A stretch of 64,000 nt of DNA from Tenacibaculum sp. MAR_2010_89. Its GTDB lineage: Bacteria > Bacteroidota > Bacteroidia > Flavobacteriales > Flavobacteriaceae. Under the pieces are notes generated by a model that saw only the letters and a program-made list of their open reading frames with translations, ran no database searches and was not told the origin of the DNA. The stretch is from positions 186,001 to 250,000 of the forward strand of contig NZ_FNUB01000005.1 of the NCBI RefSeq assembly GCF_900105985.1, written 5' to 3'. The position numbers and the translations under genes were made by a program. Positions 28,001 to 35,014 of this stretch are shown piece after piece (the stretch's first letter is position 1; the number at the start of each line of letters is the position of its first letter).

Positions 28001-28388
28001 TAGGGTTTCTAGATAATAAATCTTGTACAGTAAATTGCGTATGCATATACCCATAAGTTGGTGTATCATCTGGTAACCCTCGTAAAGTACGAGTTACCAA
28101 CCCTCCAGGATTTAAATTCCATCCGGTTCCTACCCAAGATGCAATGTCTTCTACCCGAACACCTCCTGAATTATAACTTAAATTGATAGGTACTGATACT
28201 CCATTACTAGAAATTGTATGAAATGGAACCGAAATGTTTGGTGTTCCTGTATACAACGATACTTCTACTTGTGAATGTTTAATTAATGCAGCTGCCTCTG
28301 GCGATGGTGGCACTACTTTAGGTAAATCTTGCGCATACCCCCATGCACATACAAGTACCATAACGGCACTTAAGAATACTCTTCTCAT
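25068..28388 (-). CDS. RHS-like protein A (YD-repeat, secreted partner of RHS B)
   Basis: This 1106-residue protein has a signal peptide ending GYAQD. Its N-terminal region carries VSLYTGTPNISVPFHTI and GTGWNLNPGGLVTR, the conserved opening of Bacteroidota RHS partner proteins. Its centre has a glycine/serine/proline-rich linker with Cys residues (about 600-640). It ends with YD-type repeats (GRTMYYEYDNFNRLKQV). It precedes RHS B by 5 bases on the same strand, and each protein has its own signal peptide, so they are two genes and not a broken one. It probably forms part of the shell or export scaffold of the toxin; that is an inference. Confidence 0.85.
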   Translation of the reverse strand: MRRVFLSAVMVLVCAWGYAQDLPKVVPPSPEAAALIKHSQVEVSLYTGTPNISVPFHTISSNGVSVPINLSYNSGGVRVEDIASWVGTGWNLNPGGLVTRTLRGLPDDTPTYGYMHTQFTVQDLLSRNPNSMNFDGQTYHLLQNMAHQRDYEADIFNFNFPGGSGKFFYDQSLNKFVQVSYSNLKIETKNAGGRIVGFKITTPNGVAYHFGKSSDGLRTGQERIISSQNVSLTPQGFTSGNSQNYGSSSTPFFQTWMLLDVVFPTSDQSIKFHYTVESGVKTTQRINEEFIESNCSPKKGLTINFLKKEFTQPKIASIEFPEGKIVFEKGTTERLDLHKSYPLKKIKLYDKHNNFVKGIELITSMEQGTNSGSPFDYYGEGKYRLQLNSVRQFDANSNTLNPYTFEYHATKLPGRYSKSMDYFGFFNGKTNASLIAKDKYNTLGYIGNADRAVDPSFTQAGTLTKITYPTGGYDSFVWDNNYVSVFDGSAANYIDHLTKVTKHFTNSSLFQDSDPAIDYSMAFTIPSNSDGLVTFTSSMTGCGPLFNSTSCDYTLKVKGVSNPNFSLTILNPNLEYTFAPGSYKVTAKATSSSSGGGGGCDPLTDPNCLGGGGLPPSSPSSSSGAGKTFSVTMNWTTDPKPNEYIYGGLRIAQISTYESLGKLAMSRSFNYESFEQSGNISSGFSVGFPNFVNFNYKGGGSCENYQSGAIAIYSTVGKQLELTKGGYAGYKNVTETYTGGINNGKKRYTFSRHLGSPDNPHNTVYYSNMYPNNFKTVIYRDWLRGNLEKLEVFNAENQLVSKQETTYETVNTYHAPYFGIETIAMPANNLGNGLGQGNEMLLIALYSYSTEWHRLKSKMSTSYLASGNIVSTQNYVYNNNKLLPSETTVTNSRGEVIKTKTYYAPDLGDQTLTNQYRIAEPLKVESYKGNTKLSTQNTVYTNFGSNYLPQKVQTAKSTLGLEDRVVFHKYDTKGNPVEISKKDGTKIYYVWGYNQTQPIAKIEAYEGVISSAQQTAINNAVTASNADTNVTTENALRISLATLRASFTNVQTQVTTLTYNPLIGVTSVTDPRGRTMYYEYDNFNRLKQVKDAEGNILKENTYHYKN

Positions 28389-28433
28389 AAAATATAGTGT
28401 GTTTAATTAGCAATTATTTTATCCTTTCAAATG

Positions 28434-28441
28434 CAAAACTA
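28434..28441 (-). promoter_or_regulatory. -7 promoter box upstream of RHS locus
   Basis: On the minus strand the sequence reads TAGTTTTG, followed by C, 45 bases before the start of RHS A. It fits TAnnTTTG(C). It is the likely promoter for the RHS A / RHS B / immunity operon. Confidence 0.5.
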
Positions 28442-28529
28442 CTCTTTTTTAACAGTTTAAAAAATATTTTTACACTTAAAATCAAAGAGTTGCTGTTTTA
28501 TGAGTATTCAAAAGTTAAGAATATTAAAA

Positions 28530-28646
28530 CTATCCACAGTTACACCCTTTGTTACAATTAGTATCTTTTTTAGTTTTAAAAAAGAATTTTCTAACTAGAA
28601 AAACAACTGCTAAAACAACAATACTATATGTTATAATTTCTTGCAT
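28530..28646 (-). CDS. FeoB-associated Cys-rich membrane protein
   Basis: This 38-residue peptide has one membrane segment (ITYSIVVLAVVFLVRKFFF) and a Cys-rich tail (NCNKGCNCG). Both are hallmarks of the FeoB-associated small protein family, thought to assist ferrous iron transport. The start is the ATG at 28646-28644, which overlaps the feoB stop as TAATG, indicating translational coupling. A longer reading to 28724 in the same frame lies inside feoB and lacks the family's N-terminus, so it is rejected. Confidence 0.85.
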   Translation of the reverse strand: MQEIITYSIVVLAVVFLVRKFFFKTKKDTNCNKGCNCG

Positions 28647-30067
28647 TAGCTTAAAGTTTGATAAGATATTAATGCTACTACATAAGCTAAAACTCCCATA
28701 CCAACCAATTGTATTATAGGCCATTTCCAGCTTTTTGTTTCACGTTTAACAATAGCCAGTGTAGCCATACATTGCATAGCAAACGCATAAAATAAAAGTA
28801 AAGACATCCCTGTAGCAAAATCAAACCTTTTTTTACCTGTGTCTGGATTTAATTCAGATTCCATTTTTTGCTTAATAGTTGTAATATCTTCATCATTATT
28901 TTCTACACTATAAATAGTAGCCAACGTACCAATAAACACTTCTCGTGCAGCAAAAGAAGCGATTAAACCAATACCTATTTTCCAGTCATACCCTAGAGGT
29001 TTTACTATTGGCTCAATAGTTTTACCCATAATACCTATATAAGAACTCTCTAATTTTGCTGAAGCTATTTTTTGATGTAGCTCTTTATCTGAAAGCTTCA
29101 TCTCTACATTCTTTTCAGTAATCACTTTCTCAACATTTTCATAAGAAGATGGACCGTGTGATGCTAAAAACCATAAAACAATTGAAATAGCTAAGATTAT
29201 TTTTCCTGCTCCAAAAACAAACGCCTTTGTTTTCTCCAAAACATCTAAAAAAACATTTTTTAAAGAGGGTAATTTATAGTTAGGCATTTCAACAACAAAA
29301 AACGTAGTACTTTTTATTTTTAAACTTTTATGCAGTATGTATGCTGCTATAATAGCAGCTGCAAAACCTAAAAAATATAAACTTAATAAGGTTAATCCTT
29401 GTAAACTTAAAAAACCAAAAACTTTAGTATCAGGAATTACCAAAGCAATTAAAATAGCGTATACTGGTAATCTAGCTGAGCAAGTAGTAAAAGGAGTTAC
29501 TAAAATGGTTATTAATCGTTCTTTCCAACTTGATATAGTTCGAGTAGCCATAATAGCTGGTATAGCACATGCTGTTCCTGATATTAATGGAATAACACTC
29601 TTTCCGCTCATTCCAAAACGACGCATTATTTTATCCATTAAAAACACTACCCTACTCATGTATCCTGTTTCTTCTAAAACAGCTATAAACAAAAATAAAA
29701 TAGCAATTTGTGGTATAAATATAACTACACCTCCTATTCCGGGAATAATTCCTTCGGTTAACAAATCAGTAAGTTTTCCTTTCGGAAATATATCTTTTGC
29801 CTTATCAGTGATATCAGCAAATAAACCATCAATAAAATCCATTGGAGTAGAAGCCCAATCAAAAATCGATTGAAATATTAATAATAGGAGTCCAAAGAAA
29901 ATAATGTACCCAAAGATTTTATGGGTAAAAATGGCATCTAATTTACTTCTTAAATCCTTAGCTTTTGATTTATCTACGCTGTATGTTTTTTTTAAAACTT
30001 CATTTATTAGTTGGTAACGATAGATAGTTTCTTTATGCTGATATTTTTTTTTCTTTTGAAATATCAT
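28646..30067 (-). CDS. feoB: Ferrous iron transporter FeoB, membrane part (downstream frame of a frameshifted gene)
   Basis: This frame covers the polytopic membrane part of FeoB, with KDLRSKLDAIFTHKIFGY at the start of the Gate region, SGTACAIPAIMATRTI (first Gate motif) and further membrane spans. The ATG at 30067 probably is not a true start. The frame continues the G-domain ORF (30033-30752), which it overlaps by 35 bases. Removing one A from the 9-A tract at 30043-30051 (A on the minus strand) joins the two into one protein of about 700 residues, the usual FeoB length. FeoB imports Fe(II) across the inner membrane. Confidence 0.85.
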   Translation of the reverse strand: MIFQKKKKYQHKETIYRYQLINEVLKKTYSVDKSKAKDLRSKLDAIFTHKIFGYIIFFGLLLLIFQSIFDWASTPMDFIDGLFADITDKAKDIFPKGKLTDLLTEGIIPGIGGVVIFIPQIAILFLFIAVLEETGYMSRVVFLMDKIMRRFGMSGKSVIPLISGTACAIPAIMATRTISSWKERLITILVTPFTTCSARLPVYAILIALVIPDTKVFGFLSLQGLTLLSLYFLGFAAAIIAAYILHKSLKIKSTTFFVVEMPNYKLPSLKNVFLDVLEKTKAFVFGAGKIILAISIVLWFLASHGPSSYENVEKVITEKNVEMKLSDKELHQKIASAKLESSYIGIMGKTIEPIVKPLGYDWKIGIGLIASFAAREVFIGTLATIYSVENNDEDITTIKQKMESELNPDTGKKRFDFATGMSLLLFYAFAMQCMATLAIVKRETKSWKWPIIQLVGMGVLAYVVALISYQTLS

Positions 30068-30752
30068 TCTTTAAAAAAAGCAACTCCTTTTTTTCTTCAG
30101 CCGTTAAAAGTGAAGTTTGATTTTTTGTAAGCATTAACCATAATTCATACACTGAAAAACGATTGCTTATTCTTTTAAAATTTTCAAAATATTCTATGTC
30201 AATTTTAGAATAAATTTGAGCAAAGTTTGAAGAATAAGTTGACTTACTTGAACTAATTATTTCTTTCTTAAGCACATCGATTCCTTTCTTATTTCTAGCA
30301 GAAATCAACACTACTTTTGTTTGTAATTCTTTTTCTAAAGTTTTAATATCAATTAAAATCCCTTTCTTTTCCATTTGATCGGCCATGTTTATTGCCAATA
30401 CAGTTGGAATTTCTAAGTCTTGAATTTGGGAAAAAAGCAGTAAATTTCTTTTTAAATTTTCTACATCAGCAACAACAACAATTACATCAGGAATATCTTC
30501 TTCATTTGTACTCATTAATGTTTTAAGTACAATACTTTCATCTATTGAAGTCGGATTTATACTATAAGTACCTGGCAAATCAGTTATAACTGCTGTTTTA
30601 CCTTCTGGTAACTTACACGTTCCTTGTTTTTTATCAACTGTTACTCCAGGATAATTTCCTACTTTTTGATTTAACCCGGTTAGTTGATTAAATAAAGATG
30701 TTTTTCCTGTATTTGGATTTCCAATTAATGATACTTTAATCTTATTGCTCAT
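30033..30752 (-). CDS. feoB: Ferrous iron transporter FeoB, GTPase domain (upstream frame of a frameshifted gene)
   Basis: The 239-residue frame holds the FeoB G domain: P-loop GNPNTGKTS (about 10-18), G2 in GNYPGVTVDKK, G3 DLPGTYS (about 58-64) and G4 NMAD (about 120). The GDI-like helical region follows to the C-terminus. It ends prematurely with KKISA at a 9-A tract, whereas FeoB normally continues into KETIYRYQLINEVLKKT, found in the next frame. The start ATG lies 2 bases after the feoA stop. Confidence 0.85.
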   Translation of the reverse strand: MSNKIKVSLIGNPNTGKTSLFNQLTGLNQKVGNYPGVTVDKKQGTCKLPEGKTAVITDLPGTYSINPTSIDESIVLKTLMSTNEEDIPDVIVVVADVENLKRNLLLFSQIQDLEIPTVLAINMADQMEKKGILIDIKTLEKELQTKVVLISARNKKGIDVLKKEIISSSKSTYSSNFAQIYSKIDIEYFENFKRISNRFSVYELWLMLTKNQTSLLTAEEKKELLFLKNDISKEKKISA

Positions 30753-30754
30753 CC

Positions 30755-30979
30755 TTAAATTTTAGTTACTACTATTTGACAAGCGGTTTCTTTACGTATC
30801 GCTAAATGACTACCATTAACACATATATACATAGGGTCTTTAAACGGGGCAATTTGTAATAATTCAACCTCAGTTCCAGGCAAACACCCCATTTCTAATA
30901 ATTTTAAAGGTATTCTATCTAAACAGCTTTCAGATATAATGCCTTTTTCCCCGATTTTTAACGATGCTATTGTGCTCAA
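30755..30979 (-). CDS. feoA: Ferrous iron transport protein A
   Basis: This 74-residue SH3-like domain protein (SLKIGEKGIISE ... LPLKLLEMGCLPGTEVELL-type core, HLAIRKETACQIVV end) is typical of FeoA. It modulates FeoB in the cytoplasm. The start is TTG (bases 30979-30977), as no in-frame ATG is near and MSTIASLKIGEKG matches the family N-terminus. It is the first gene of the feoA-feoB-small protein operon. A minus-strand TATATTTG box lies 20 bases upstream. Confidence 0.92.
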   Translation of the reverse strand: MSTIASLKIGEKGIISESCLDRIPLKLLEMGCLPGTEVELLQIAPFKDPMYICVNGSHLAIRKETACQIVVTKI

Positions 30980-30999
30980 AAAAAGTTTGTGTTAGCTTG

Positions 31000-31007
31000 C
31001 AAATATA
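31000..31007 (-). promoter_or_regulatory. -7 promoter box upstream of feoA
   Basis: The minus strand reads TATATTTG, followed by C, matching TAnnTTTG(C), 20 bases before the feoA TTG. Iron regulation is expected for this operon but no operator could be assigned. A loose inverted pair AATAGAA (31011-31017) / TTCTATT (31048-31054) lies upstream. Confidence 0.6.
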
Positions 31008-31067
31008 CTAAATAGAACGATTCTAAACTACTTATTGATCGTATTAATTCTATTTACAAAATACTTA

Positions 31068-31097
31068 TTGTTCACTATTGGTGAAATAGTATATTTG
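31068..31097 (+). promoter_or_regulatory. Complete Bacteroidota promoter (-33 TTG and -7 TATATTTG) of holB operon
   Basis: TTG at 31068-31070 is separated by 19 bases from TATATTTG at 31090-31097, the expected spacing. The holB ATG follows 4 bases after the -7 box, so the transcript may have almost no leader. It lies back to back with the feoA promoter. Confidence 0.65.
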
Positions 31098-31101
31098 TAA
31101 T

Positions 31102-32253
31102 ATGACTTTCGAGGAAATTATTGGACAAGAGCACATAAAAAATCATTTAAAAAAATCTGCTGAAAATGGAAGAATACCACATGCTCAATTATTTATAGGC
31201 AAAGAAGGCTGTGGCACCTTGCCAATGGCTATTGCCTATGCACAACATTTACTATGTAGTTTTTCTGAAAATAAAGAAGCATGTACAATAAAATGTAATA
31301 AACTTCAACACCCTGACTTACATTTTGCTTTTCCAGTAACTACAACTGACTCTGTAAAAAGGCACCCAGTAAGTAATTTATTTTTAGAAGAATGGAGGTC
31401 TTTTATTAAAGAACAACCTTATGGAAGTTTATTTAATTGGTTACAACATATTGGTGTAGAAAATAAGCAAGGTCAAATCGGTGTTGATGAGGCTGAAGAT
31501 GTTGTAAAAAAATTACAATTAAAATCATATGAAGGAGGTTTTAAAGTAATGATAATTTGGATGGCAGAAAAAATGAATATTGCTGCATCAAATAAGTTAT
31601 TAAAGTTAATTGAAGAACCTCCAAATAAAACTATTTTTCTATTAGTAACAGAAGATGAAGGCCAAATAATTAACACTATAAAATCAAGATGTCAAGCTTT
31701 ACATTTTCCTGTTTTAGGGAATGCTGATCTTGTAAAAAGTTTAATTCAAAGAGAAGGTATTCAAGAGAATGAAGCTTTAAAATTAGCACATCAATCTGAA
31801 GGAAACTATAACAAGGCTGTTCATTTATTACACAATAACTCAAACGATACCATCTTCGAAGAATGGTTTATTACTTGGATTCGTAGTGCCTTTAGAGCTA
31901 AAGGAAATGCAGCTGTAATACAAGATCTAATTGGTTGGTCAGAAGCAATTGCAGGATCTGGTAGAGAAACCCAAAAACAATTTTTACAATACTGCTTACA
32001 ATTTTTCAGACAAGCACTGTTATTAAACTATGGTACTCCTGATTTAGTTTTCTTAGAAACAACCTCTCCTAGTTTTGATTTGTCTAAATTTTCACCTTTC
32101 ATTCATAGTGGAAATATCTTAACCATAGAAAAAGAAGTAAGCGATGCTCAATATCATATTGAGCGTAATGGAAATGCTAAAATAATTTTATTAGATTTAT
32201 CCATTAAACTAACGCGCCTTTTACATACAAAAGAAGAAAAAATTAAAGCATAA
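31102..32253 (+). CDS. holB: DNA polymerase III delta' subunit
   Basis: This 383-residue AAA+ clamp-loader subunit opens EEIIGQEHIKNHLKKS. It has a degenerate P-loop GKEGCGTLP (about 34-42) as usual for the non-ATP-binding delta' chain, and an NKLLKLIEEPP motif (about 162-172), the family signature. A Cys pair typical of the zinc site is seen at CSFSENKEACTIKC (about 52-65). The role is to load the beta clamp during replication. The TAA overlaps the ATG of the next gene (TAATG), indicating coupled translation. Confidence 0.93.
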   Translation: MTFEEIIGQEHIKNHLKKSAENGRIPHAQLFIGKEGCGTLPMAIAYAQHLLCSFSENKEACTIKCNKLQHPDLHFAFPVTTTDSVKRHPVSNLFLEEWRSFIKEQPYGSLFNWLQHIGVENKQGQIGVDEAEDVVKKLQLKSYEGGFKVMIIWMAEKMNIAASNKLLKLIEEPPNKTIFLLVTEDEGQIINTIKSRCQALHFPVLGNADLVKSLIQREGIQENEALKLAHQSEGNYNKAVHLLHNNSNDTIFEEWFITWIRSAFRAKGNAAVIQDLIGWSEAIAGSGRETQKQFLQYCLQFFRQALLLNYGTPDLVFLETTSPSFDLSKFSPFIHSGNILTIEKEVSDAQYHIERNGNAKIILLDLSIKLTRLLHTKEEKIKA

Positions 32254-32726
32254 TGAAAAAAATTAAAATAGTCATTTCCTTTATCATGATAATGCTATTA
32301 GCTTTAGCGTGCAAAGAGAAAAAAAAATCTTTATCAACTTATATGATTGGTAATTGGGAAACTTCATATATTAAAATTGAAATGCCAACTGTTAATAAAA
32401 CAGATAGCACTAGTGTATTTGAAGATGATTTTAGTAAACCTAATTCTGGTAAAGCTCAATCTAATTATAAAAAAGATGGAACTTTTACCGCATGGTTTAA
32501 ACTTACTGATGGTAAAAAAACTGGTGAAACTGGCGGTATATGGAAAACTAGAAATGATAGTTTGTATGTTGAATATCCTTATTTAGGAAAACAAGTAAAA
32601 GCTTGGTATCATATTACACAGACCTCTGAAGGGTTTGATGGAAAAGTTATTTACGATTGGGATAATGACGGTGATTCTGATGATATATTATATATGAAAT
32701 CTAAAAAAATAGCTCTTAAAAATTGA
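32253..32726 (+). CDS. Small lipoprotein of unknown function
   Basis: This 157-residue protein has a lipobox (LLALACKEK, Cys20). The remainder has alternating Gly/aromatic strands (MIGNWETSYIKIEM, KDGTFTAWFK, GGIWKTRNDSLYVEY), suggesting a small lipocalin-like beta-barrel, and a DWDNDGDSDD stretch that could bind calcium. No family was recognised. It overlaps holB by one base at its start and the histidine kinase gene by 4 bases at its end. Confidence 0.75.
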   Translation: MKKIKIVISFIMIMLLALACKEKKKSLSTYMIGNWETSYIKIEMPTVNKTDSTSVFEDDFSKPNSGKAQSNYKKDGTFTAWFKLTDGKKTGETGGIWKTRNDSLYVEYPYLGKQVKAWYHITQTSEGFDGKVIYDWDNDGDSDDILYMKSKKIALKN

Positions 32727-34183
32727 TAATTCTAAATAACATATCACTACGTATTCGAATATTTTTATCAATGATATTATTAATATTATTGGCATCAATA
32801 TTAATTGTTTCTGTTACTATTTTACAATATGACGAGCAAACAAAAGAATACAACACTCAACGTTTTGGAAGAAAAGAAGAAGCAACCAAGCAAAATATTG
32901 AAATAGAACTAAATACAACCACATACGGAGTTACTACAAATAATCTTTCAAAAATTTTTCAAAATAAAATTTATGAAATAGCAACAATACACAAACTTAC
33001 TATTTCAATGTATGATATGAGTGGAAAACTATTAAAGTCATCCATTCCATATAGTTTTGACAAAGCTAAAGAAATAGCCCTTTCAAAAGAGATATTAATG
33101 CAACTTGCTTTAAATTCTGAACACAGGGTTGTGCCTCCGGGAAAAAAAGAAAAAGAAGTAACTTATCAATCATCTTATACATACATAAACGATTCAAGAT
33201 ATAAACGGATTGGTATTCTTCAATTACAAATTGCACAAGATAACGAAGATCAAAAAAAGGAATTGCGTGAGTTTATGTCAAGGCTTTTATTCGTGTATTT
33301 ATTCATGTTTATTTTAGCCATAATATTAGCTTATTTTCTTTCAAGTTACATTACTAGATCTATTCAAACTATATCACAAAAAATTAAAGAAACTCGTTTA
33401 AATAAACGTAACGAAAAAATCACTTTAGAAGCTGCTAGTTCAGAAATAAATTCACTTGTTGAATCATACAACAATATGATTGATCAATTAGAAGAAAGTG
33501 CAGTAAAGCTAGCACAAAGTGAACGTGAACAAGCCTGGAAAGAAATGGCAAAACAGGTTGCTCATGAAATTAAAAACCCATTAACTCCAATGCGCTTATC
33601 TGTTCAAAGTTTTGAAAGAAAATTTAATCCTGAGGCACCAAATATAAAGGAAAAACTTACAGAATACAGTCAAACACTTATTCAACAAATAGATGTTATG
33701 AGCTCTATTGCTTCTGCTTTTTCTGACTTTGCAAAAATGCCTACACAACGTCGAGAAAAATTAGATGTTATTGATGTTGTAAAACATGCATTAGATATTT
33801 TCACCGAAAACTACATTATTTATATCGCTGAAGAATCAAACTTAATGGCTAACTTAGATAAAACACAATTAATACGTATTGTAACTAATTTAGTTAAAAA
33901 TGCTACTCAAGCCATGAAAAAGGATGGTACACCTCCTAAAATTGAAGTAAAAGTAGCATCAGAAAACAACAATGTAAAAATCACTGTTTCAGACAACGGT
34001 AAAGGTATTATAGAAAAAAATAAAGATCTTATTTTTGAACCAAAATTCACTACCAAAACAAGTGGGATGGGACTAGGATTACCTATGATTAAAAAAATTA
34101 TTGAAACTTACGATGGCTCTATTAGTTTTTCATCAACTGAAGGTATAGGAACAGTTTTTACTGTGATTTTACCAAAAACTTAA
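32723..34183 (+). CDS. Sensor histidine kinase (NtrY-like), HAMP-containing
   Basis: This 486-residue kinase has two membrane segments (about 12-33 and 187-207) enclosing a periplasmic sensor region. A HAMP linker follows, then the HisKA motif HEIKNPLTPM with the phospho-acceptor His281. The ATP-binding domain carries NLVKNATQAM (N box), DNGKGI (G1) and GMGLGLP (G2). It starts at a TTG (32723) whose TGA-overlapping position indicates coupling to the lipoprotein gene. No response regulator is adjacent, so the partner must be encoded elsewhere. The signal is unknown. Confidence 0.9.
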   Translation: MIILNNISLRIRIFLSMILLILLASILIVSVTILQYDEQTKEYNTQRFGRKEEATKQNIEIELNTTTYGVTTNNLSKIFQNKIYEIATIHKLTISMYDMSGKLLKSSIPYSFDKAKEIALSKEILMQLALNSEHRVVPPGKKEKEVTYQSSYTYINDSRYKRIGILQLQIAQDNEDQKKELREFMSRLLFVYLFMFILAIILAYFLSSYITRSIQTISQKIKETRLNKRNEKITLEAASSEINSLVESYNNMIDQLEESAVKLAQSEREQAWKEMAKQVAHEIKNPLTPMRLSVQSFERKFNPEAPNIKEKLTEYSQTLIQQIDVMSSIASAFSDFAKMPTQRREKLDVIDVVKHALDIFTENYIIYIAEESNLMANLDKTQLIRIVTNLVKNATQAMKKDGTPPKIEVKVASENNNVKITVSDNGKGIIEKNKDLIFEPKFTTKTSGMGLGLPMIKKIIETYDGSISFSSTEGIGTVFTVILPKT

Positions 34184-34228
34184 TGGATAACTAATAAAGA
34201 AGCTTTATATAATATAACTTACTATAAC

Positions 34229-35011
34229 ATGAATTTTGAAAATATTTTAATTGAACAAAGTAACGGACTAGCAACTATAACTATTAATCGTCCTAAAAAA
34301 TTAAATGCTTTAAACAAAAAGACAATTGAAGAACTTCATGACGCTTTTGAAACATTAGAAAACGATTCATCTACTAAAGTTATCATAATTACTGGTAGTG
34401 GAGAAAAAGCTTTTGTTGCTGGTGCTGATATTTCTGAGTTTGCTCATTTTTCAGTTGAAGAAGGAGGGCGTTTAGCAAAAAAAGGGCAAGAAATGTTATT
34501 TGATTTTGTTGAAAACTTATCAACTCCAGTTATAGCTGCTGTAAATGGTTTTGCCCTAGGTGGTGGGTTAGAATTAGCTATGTCATGCCATTTCAGAATT
34601 GCTTCTGACAATGCTAAAATGGGACTTCCTGAAGTTTCTTTAGGCGTAATTCCAGGATATGGAGGTACACAGCGTTTACCACAGTTAGTTGGAAAAGGTA
34701 AAGCTATGGAGTTAATTATGACAGCAGGAATGATTGATGCTAATGAAGCTAAAGATTGTGGCCTTGTAAACCACATAACAACCACAGAAGAATTACTTCC
34801 TCTAGCTGAAAAATTAGCTAGTAAAATTATGAGAAACTCATCAGTAGCCATTAGTGCAGCTATCAAAGCTGTTAATGATAATTTTAAAGATGGAATTAAT
34901 GGATTTGAATCAGAAATATCTGAATTTGGAAATTGTTTTGGTACTGAAGATTTTAAAGAAGGAACAACTGCTTTTTTAGAAAAAAGAAAACCTAATTTCC
35001 CAGGAGCTTAA
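34229..35011 (+). CDS. Enoyl-CoA hydratase/isomerase (crotonase family)
   Basis: The 260-residue crotonase-fold enzyme has FVAGADISEF (oxyanion region, about 61-70), GFALGGGLELAMSCHFRIAS (about 106-125) and LPEVSLGVIPGYGGTQRL (catalytic Glu, about 132-149). Its C-terminal end PNFPGA is typical of short-chain enoyl-CoA hydratases of fatty-acid or butanoate metabolism. It adds water to trans-2-enoyl-CoA. The substrate chain length is not determined. The TPR regulator gene starts 4 bases after its stop. Confidence 0.93.
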   Translation: MNFENILIEQSNGLATITINRPKKLNALNKKTIEELHDAFETLENDSSTKVIIITGSGEKAFVAGADISEFAHFSVEEGGRLAKKGQEMLFDFVENLSTPVIAAVNGFALGGGLELAMSCHFRIASDNAKMGLPEVSLGVIPGYGGTQRLPQLVGKGKAMELIMTAGMIDANEAKDCGLVNHITTTEELLPLAEKLASKIMRNSSVAISAAIKAVNDNFKDGINGFESEISEFGNCFGTEDFKEGTTAFLEKRKPNFPGA

Positions 35012-35014
35012 TTT

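Noticed and set aside
28530..28724. Longer start for the Cys-rich FeoB-associated peptide
   Set aside because: The extra 26 residues lie inside the feoB coding sequence; the ATG at 28646 gives the family N-terminus and overlaps the feoB stop.
29337..29873. 178-residue open frame on the plus strand inside feoB
   Set aside because: It lies antisense to the conserved FeoB membrane region and has biased, Lys/Ile-rich composition with no family features.
34444..34866. 140-residue open frame antisense to the enoyl-CoA hydratase
   Set aside because: It is a mirror of a strongly supported gene, with no promoter or recognisable domain.
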